Assembly: GCA_026705025.1 (NCBI GenBank)
Contig: JAPPBN010000010.1
Location: 1 to 64,000, forward strand
Direction: 5' to 3'
DNA from: Bin125 sp026705025
GTDB lineage: Bacteria; Chloroflexota; Dehalococcoidia; Bin125
DNA length: 64,000 bases
The notes under the pieces are model-generated. The model ran no database searches, had not been told where the DNA came from, and was given only the letters and a program-made list of their open reading frames with translations. This document shows, piece by piece, positions 59,631 through 64,000 of this stretch (position 1 is its first letter; each line of letters starts with the position of its first letter). A program made the position numbers and the translations under genes.

Positions 59631-60460
59631 TGGATCTGCCAGCCCGAGTTCTGCCACATCCGGCGCGCCTCTCCGTGGATGTTCGAACGAGCCGCAATCA
59701 AACCCCTGATCGACGGTTCCGCCTGATTGAACTGCAGCGGCTTCCCATCGATATCCGTCACGGTCGCCCCGGCGGCGCCGAGCAGCGCCGCCCCGGCGGC
59801 CAGATCCCATTCGCTGCGGCGACCCGGCGTGAAGACCAGGCAGCCCTTGCCCGTCGCCAGCAGCGCCATCCGATACGCGATCGAGCCGACCGGCATCACC
59901 TTCGTCCCGTCGGGCACCGGCGGCAAGTCGCCATAGTGCCACTCGCCCCGCCCGACCAGCATGTAGCTCTCCGAGAGAGACGAAGTGCTCTCGAGGTTGA
60001 ACCCTCCGTCATCCGAGTCAATGGTCGCGGCGAACATCTCATCCGCCTCGGGGTTGTAAACCACGCCCATGACCGCCCGCCCGTCGAGCGCCAGCGCAAT
60101 AGAAACGGCATACTCTGGCACTCCCTGAAGGAACTCACGCGTGCCGTCGAGCGGATCCACGATCCAGACACGCCGGTGCAACAATCGCTCGCGGTCGTCG
60201 TGGGCCTCTTCGGAGAGCCAGGCGTCCTCAGGGAAGGCGCCGAGCAGCGTCTCGCGGAGCGCCGCGTCGACTTCGACATCGGCCTCCGAGACCACCTCGT
60301 AGCTGAACCCGCGTCCGCTCCAGTGCTGTCGGTCGCTGCTCTGCTTCCAGCCATAGCGGGCGCCCGACTGCTGGAAGCGCTGCAGGATCTCGCCGCCGCG
60401 CCGGGCGGCCTCCCGGGCGGCCTCCAGCTCCGCAGTCAGGTCAGGAAGTGATGAAACGAT
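59627..60460 (-). CDS. Inositol-monophosphatase-family phosphatase, apparent ATC start
   Basis: A Mg-dependent phosphatase of the IMPase/HisN/CysQ group. WIVDPLDGTREFLQG holds the metal site, VSEADVEVD and LSEEAHDD precede it, and RRSEWDLAAGAALL is the C-terminal metal motif. The first canonical start, GTG at 60295, would delete the N-terminal helix; the frame is open and IMPase-like for 55 more codons (ELEAAREAARRGGEILQRF). At 60460 the upstream gene's stop reads TAATC, where TAATG would be expected, with AGGCGGG before it. That start gives 277 residues, the normal length. Confidence 0.82.
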   Translation of the reverse strand: MVSSLPDLTAELEAAREAARRGGEILQRFQQSGARYGWKQSSDRQHWSGRGFSYEVVSEADVEVDAALRETLLGAFPEDAWLSEEAHDDRERLLHRRVWIVDPLDGTREFLQGVPEYAVSIALALDGRAVMGVVYNPEADEMFAATIDSDDGGFNLESTSSLSESYMLVGRGEWHYGDLPPVPDGTKVMPVGSIAYRMALLATGKGCLVFTPGRRSEWDLAAGAALLGAAGATVTDIDGKPLQFNQAEPSIRGLIAARSNIHGEARRMWQNSGWQIH

Positions 60461-61428
60461 TAGAAGCCCGCCTGCTTGTCGACTTCGCCGACGAGTTCTC
60501 GGTTGCCTCGGTATCGACGCAGGTTCTCGCAGAAACGCTCGAGGTTGCGGCCCGCTCGCAGTTGCGAAGCGCCGGCAGTGTGCGGCGTCATCACGATGTT
60601 CTCGATCTCGAAGACTCGGTGGTCCTGCGGCAGCGGTTCGCCCTCGACCACGTCAAGCGCCGCCCCGCGCAGGTGTCCCGATTCAACGGCGTCAATCAAC
60701 GCCTCCAGCTCAATGATCTCACCCCGCGTGACGTTCACAATCACCGATCCCGACTTCATCTTGGCGAATGTCTCGGCGTTGAAGAGGTGTCGGGTCTCGG
60801 CAGTGAGCGGCGTACAGACCGCGACCACGTCGGACTTCTCCAGCAGCGTGTCGAGCTGGTTCATGTGTCCCACGACCGGAACGATCGGCGTGCCGCGCAC
60901 GGCGACCGCGTCGACCGCGCGGACGTTCATCCCGAAGCCGTTGGCGCGCTCGGAAATGGCGCGTCCGGTGCCGCCGAAGCCGACGATCCCCATCGTCAGA
61001 CCGGAGAGCTCGAACGCCGCGCGCCGCATTGGCACCCGGCCGCCCCAGGCCTCGCCCTTGAGCGTCATTGCCGACTTCAGCGAGCGAGCCAGCGCCAGCA
61101 GGAGCGCGAAGGCGTGGTCCGCGAGGTGGGGCCCGACCAGGCCCTTCTCTCCGGTCAAGGGAATGTCCGCGTTCTTGAAGTCGTCGAACAGGTAGCCGTC
61201 GACGCCGGAAGCGGTGGCGTGGACCCACTTCAGCTCTTTCGCCTCAGCGAACAGGTCGGGCGTGAGATATCCGAGCAGCACTTCGGCGTCGGCGATCATC
61301 TCCATCGCGTCCTCGCGGTTGTTGGCGACGACGACATCGGCCTCGGGTCCGGAAGCGGCGCGAATCATCTCGAGTTGCGCCTCGGAGACTTCGGGCAGGG
61401 TCAGTCCGGGCATCACGAGTACGCGCAT
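60460..61428 (-). CDS. D-isomer-specific 2-hydroxyacid dehydrogenase
   Basis: A 322-residue NAD(P)-dependent dehydrogenase. GFGGTGRAISERA is the Rossmann motif. Catalytic Arg is in VIVNVTRGEII, Glu in DVVEGEPLPQD and His in MTPHTAGAS. CTPLTAETRHLFNAE is typical of the family. It reduces 2-oxoacids or oxidises D-2-hydroxyacids; substrate is not clear. It lies just upstream of the phosphatase-like gene, one base overlapping, so the two are probably one operon. Confidence 0.92.
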   Translation of the reverse strand: MRVLVMPGLTLPEVSEAQLEMIRAASGPEADVVVANNREDAMEMIADAEVLLGYLTPDLFAEAKELKWVHATASGVDGYLFDDFKNADIPLTGEKGLVGPHLADHAFALLLALARSLKSAMTLKGEAWGGRVPMRRAAFELSGLTMGIVGFGGTGRAISERANGFGMNVRAVDAVAVRGTPIVPVVGHMNQLDTLLEKSDVVAVCTPLTAETRHLFNAETFAKMKSGSVIVNVTRGEIIELEALIDAVESGHLRGAALDVVEGEPLPQDHRVFEIENIVMTPHTAGASQLRAGRNLERFCENLRRYRGNRELVGEVDKQAGF

Positions 61429-61559
61429 GGGTTGTCTGCTCCTGAGTCCAGCTGGGGCGCGACCGGTGAGCGCCAGCGGTCAGAGTACCACCGGCAGTGC
61501 TCGACACAGGCCGCCGTAGACTGGCTCGCGAATCGGGTTTCAGCAAGTGAGGAGCGAAC

Positions 61560-62492
61560 ATGGCTGACGTGCAATTCGGGGCGCAGGTCTCGGCGTATCT
61601 GACATCGTGGGAGGAGATTCGCGCCGTCGCTCAGACGATGGACGCCGGCCGCTATGACTCAATCTGGTTCGCCGATCACTTCGTCCCGCCGAATCGGGGC
61701 AAGGAAGTCGAGGACCGCGAGGCATTCGAAGCGTTCTCGCTTGCTGCTGCTGTGGGCGTGGCCACGGAGACGCTGCGAATCGGTCACCTGGTGCTGGGCA
61801 ACACCTACCGGAACCCGGGTCTGGTGGCGAAGATCGCGGGGTCGGTGGACCACATCTCGCACGGTCGCTTCACACTTGGCATTGGCGCCTCGTGGTTTCT
61901 GCGCGAGCACCAGGCGTACGGCTGGGACTTCCCCAGTATGAAAGAGCGGCAGGACCGTTTCGAGGAAGCGTGTAAGATGCTGCGCAGCATTATCCATAAC
62001 GACGGCGCCCGGGTGACGTTCGACGGGCAGTACTATTCGCTCGACGACGCTCCCCTGTCGCCGGGAAGCTACAACAACCCGATACCCATCCTCGTTGGTG
62101 GCACCGGGCCGAAGCGAACGTTAAGAACGCTTGCCTTGTACGGTGACATTCTGAATCTCGACGGCTGGGCCGGCCGTGGGATGTCGGTGGAATTACTGAA
62201 GGAGAAGGTTGACATACTCCACGCCCATTGCGAGGACGTCGGCAGGGATCCCTCAGAGATTAAGATTACAGCATTGATGCCGTGCCTGCTGACCGACGAT
62301 GAGGTTGCAGCGAAAGAGTGGGAAGAGCGCATCGGCCCGGGTACGTTAAACGGAAGCGCGGACAAGATAGCGGAGCGTATCGGTGAGTTCATCGATTACG
62401 GTATCGACGAGATCATGTTCGGCCGACGCGGCGACAATGATCCCGAGTACTTCCAGCACCTGGACGATGAAGTGATTGCTCAGTTTCGATAG
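61560..62492 (+). CDS. LLM-class flavin/F420-dependent oxidoreductase
   Basis: A 310-residue TIM-barrel luciferase-like protein. YDSIWFADHFVPP, RIGHLVLGNTYRNPGLVAK and FTLGIGASWFLREH are family hallmarks; IPILVGGTGPKRTLRTLALY binds the flavin phosphate. Closest in pattern to F420-dependent enzymes (the N-terminus lacks typical bacterial-luciferase extensions), but FMN use cannot be excluded. It is 44 bp upstream of the aldo/keto reductase gene on the same strand. Substrate unknown. Confidence 0.9.
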   Translation: MADVQFGAQVSAYLTSWEEIRAVAQTMDAGRYDSIWFADHFVPPNRGKEVEDREAFEAFSLAAAVGVATETLRIGHLVLGNTYRNPGLVAKIAGSVDHISHGRFTLGIGASWFLREHQAYGWDFPSMKERQDRFEEACKMLRSIIHNDGARVTFDGQYYSLDDAPLSPGSYNNPIPILVGGTGPKRTLRTLALYGDILNLDGWAGRGMSVELLKEKVDILHAHCEDVGRDPSEIKITALMPCLLTDDEVAAKEWEERIGPGTLNGSADKIAERIGEFIDYGIDEIMFGRRGDNDPEYFQHLDDEVIAQFR

Positions 62493-62541
62493 GAGCGATG
62501 AACAGTTGTAACTGACAAACTGCAAATCGAAGGAGATGACA

Positions 62542-63543
62542 ATGAAGGTTCGACGTATGGGCCGCACCGGCTTACGTGTATCGGAGATCTGCCTGGGAAC
62601 GATGACCTTCGGGTATCAAACCGAGACCGATGAAGCATTCCGGATTATGGACACCGCCTTTGAAGGAGGCGTAAACTTCATTGACACCGCTGATGTGTAT
62701 CCATTGGGCTCAGATGATGTGGGAACAACTGAGTCAATCGTCGGTCGCTGGCTGGCGGGTAGGCCTCGCGATCAAGTCGTCCTGGCGACCAAGTGCGTCG
62801 GTGCGATGGGTCCCTCGCCGAACCAGAGGGGAGCGTCGCGCCAGCACATCCTGTCGGCCGTGGATGAATCATTGCGCCGATTGGGTACCGATTACATCGA
62901 TCTCTATCAGTTGCACTCGCCCGATTGGTCGGTGCCGGTGGAGGAGACGATGCAGGCGCTTGACGACCTCGTGCGCTGGGGCAAGGTGCGCTACGTCGGT
63001 TCGTCGAACTACCGCGCCTGGCAACTGGCGCTGTCATTGGGCGCTTCGGACAGGGCCGGTATCACGCGGTTCGACTGCGACCAGCCGCGCTACAACATCC
63101 TCTGGCGCGACATCGAGTCCGACCTGCTCCCGCTCTGCCGTGACCAGGGAGTCGGAATCATCGCCTACAACCCCCTGGCCGGCGGCTTCCTGACCGGCAA
63201 GTACCGAAACACCGAGGATCTGCGCGACGACACCCGCTTCACCCTGGGCAGCGCCGGCCCGCGCTATCGTGCCCGCTACTGGCACGACATCCAGTTCGAG
63301 CAGGTCGCCCGCCTGCAGACCTACTTCGCCGAGCGAGACATCAGCATCACCCACGCCGCCATCGCCTGGGTGCTGGCGCAGAACGGGATCACCTCGGCAA
63401 TCGTGGGAGCGTCGAGGGCGGAGCAGATCGTGGATTCGCTTAAGTACTCGGAGGTCGAGTTGAGTGAGGAGGACCTGGAGTTCTGCGATCGTCCTTGGTA
63501 TGAGATTCCGCGTCCAACGGACCCTGAAGTTGCGATGCGGTAA
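62542..63543 (+). CDS. Aldo/keto reductase
   Basis: A 333-residue (beta/alpha)8 NADPH reductase. GLRVSEICLGTMTFG, FIDTADVYPLG (catalytic Asp and Tyr), VLATKCVG (Lys), YIDLYQLHSPDW (His), YVGSSNYRAWQL and GAKR-like EQIVDSL near the end are visible. It belongs with YajO/Gfo-like AKRs acting on sugars or small aldehydes. ATG at 62542 lies nine bases after AAGGAG; an ATG two codons earlier is too close to it. Confidence 0.92.
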   Translation: MKVRRMGRTGLRVSEICLGTMTFGYQTETDEAFRIMDTAFEGGVNFIDTADVYPLGSDDVGTTESIVGRWLAGRPRDQVVLATKCVGAMGPSPNQRGASRQHILSAVDESLRRLGTDYIDLYQLHSPDWSVPVEETMQALDDLVRWGKVRYVGSSNYRAWQLALSLGASDRAGITRFDCDQPRYNILWRDIESDLLPLCRDQGVGIIAYNPLAGGFLTGKYRNTEDLRDDTRFTLGSAGPRYRARYWHDIQFEQVARLQTYFAERDISITHAAIAWVLAQNGITSAIVGASRAEQIVDSLKYSEVELSEEDLEFCDRPWYEIPRPTDPEVAMR

Positions 63544-63571
63544 TGCAAAGCACTCCTCCGACAAGTCTCGT

Positions 63572-63661
63572 GATACCCGCGCTCGTCGCGGGTATCTCGC
63601 TGAACTGAGCGCGGATGCCCCCTGCCGTATGCAGCGAGATTGCCGCGGCAAGCGCGGCAAT
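63572..63661. repeat. Two palindromic repeats (families B and C)
   Basis: GATACCCGCG (63572-63581) pairs with CGCGGGTATC (63587-63596), the same element as at 56047. ATTGCCGC (63639-63646) pairs with GCGGCAAT (63654-63661). They sit in the convergent gap 63544-63675 between the aldo/keto reductase and a CoA-transferase and may also terminate transcription. Confidence 0.7.
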
Positions 63662-63675
63662 GACGAAGGTGTTGG

Positions 63676-63999
63676 TTACAACCACACCGCCTCGTGCGAC
63701 CCAGGCTTCACGGTCCGACCCCACTTTGGTGTCATGTCGCTGAACTGGATGGGGAAGCTCAGGCGGGTCAGCGTCCCGTAGTCCGACTCGACGTCTTCGC
63801 TGTACTTGTCGGCGAGGCGCCAGCCCTCTTCGGGATCGGCGTCCGATATCTGGTGGGGCGTTCCCAGTCGGAGGAACCAGGATGCCGTCTGGCCCAGGGC
63901 GACCCTGACGTGCCAGCTGCCTCCCTCGATGGAACGTCTTCGCAGCGCTTCGAGCGCCCCGTAGGCGCCCCAGTATCCGGTGCCGTAGTCGTTGAGCGC
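63676..63999 (-). CDS. C-terminal part of a type III CoA-transferase (CaiB/BaiF), cut by window edge
   Basis: An open frame enters from the right edge and stops at TAA (63676-63678), giving 107 residues. LNDYGTGYWGAYGALEALRR and SWHVRVALGQTASWFLRLG match the C-terminal region of CaiB/BaiF CoA-transferases; the end is KPGSHEAVWL. It has no start in the window because the gene continues to the right. This is a third family member here, distinct from the pair at 30.7-33.1 kb. Confidence 0.82.
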   Translation of the reverse strand, partial: ALNDYGTGYWGAYGALEALRRRSIEGGSWHVRVALGQTASWFLRLGTPHQISDADPEEGWRLADKYSEDVESDYGTLTRLSFPIQFSDMTPKWGRTVKPGSHEAVWL

Positions 64000-64000
64000 G

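Noticed and set aside
1..64000. tRNA or rRNA genes, integrase, transposase
   Set aside because: No cloverleaf-like TTCGAAT-type arms with matching stems, rRNA core segments, DDE transposase or tyrosine-recombinase motifs were seen by eye; a covariance-model scan would be needed to exclude tRNAs fully.

Overview
The window is a GC-rich (roughly 60-65 %) bacterial chromosome segment, densely coded on both strands. It has no rRNA, tRNA or CRISPR array that I can see and no recognisable transposase. Gene content suggests a free-living or host-associated heterotroph. Type III (CaiB/BaiF) CoA-transferases, acyl-CoA carboxylase subunits, an SCP2-type thiolase with a DUF35 partner, amidohydrolase-2, TauD, LutBC, F420-type oxidoreductases, an aldehyde:ferredoxin oxidoreductase and a UGSC selenoprotein together resemble Chloroflexota (SAR202/Dehalococcoidia-like) genomes. 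That taxonomic guess is an inference; no marker gene proves it.

The most striking region is 1.1-10.1 kb, a compact sterol biosynthesis operon on the minus strand. In transcription order it encodes an SDR of the 3beta-HSD/SdmB type, a Rieske oxygenase (SdmA or DAF-36 type), a Delta14-sterol reductase of the ERG24 family, a CYP51 sterol 14-demethylase, and one 1118-residue polypeptide that joins squalene epoxidase to oxidosqualene cyclase (DCTAE motif). A divergently transcribed membrane protein (9354-10100) has a layout like EBP/EXPERA sterol isomerases. Together these could take squalene to a C14- and C4-demethylated sterol.

10-18 kb: both subunits of an N,N-dimethylformamidase-like hydrolase, a proline dehydrogenase, a NarX/NarL-type two-component system, an ABM monooxygenase, an HSL-type esterase and a TauD dioxygenase. 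18-24 kb: an acyl-CoA carboxylase carboxyltransferase, a two-gene module (small acidic protein plus retropepsin-like protein, GTGA overlap), a tungsten aldehyde:ferredoxin oxidoreductase with a MoaD-like protein, and three small membrane proteins. 24-30 kb: an SDR-DUF2867 protein and an oligopeptide-type ABC importer (two permeases and a Tat-lipoprotein binding protein with a Gln-rich tether; no ATPases here). Next comes a non-coding 10-bp-periodic DNA array at 30.3-30.5 kb.

30.7-41.3 kb is catabolic: two CoA-transferases, DUF35 plus thiolase, amidohydrolase, a LutB-LutA fusion with LutC, acyl-CoA dehydrogenase, and a UGSC selenoprotein with an in-frame TGA and a bSECIS-like hairpin beside its partner gene. 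41.5-47.7 kb: an MFS exporter, a TcuA-like flavoprotein, an AlkD-like protein, a second copy of the small-acidic/retropepsin module with the same GTGA overlap, and a second carboxyltransferase. 47.8-56 kb: an AddAB-like recombination nuclease pair whose AddB looks catalytically degenerate, then PII-Amt. 56-64 kb: a HEPN-like protein divergent from an HTH protein whose gene contains a second 10-bp array, a deazaflavin-type nitroreductase, a DEAD-box helicase, an inositol-monophosphatase-like protein with an apparent ATC start, a D-2-hydroxyacid dehydrogenase, an LLM oxidoreductase, an aldo/keto reductase, and the C-terminal end of another CoA-transferase at the right edge. Short palindromic (REP-like) repeats lie in several intergenic gaps.
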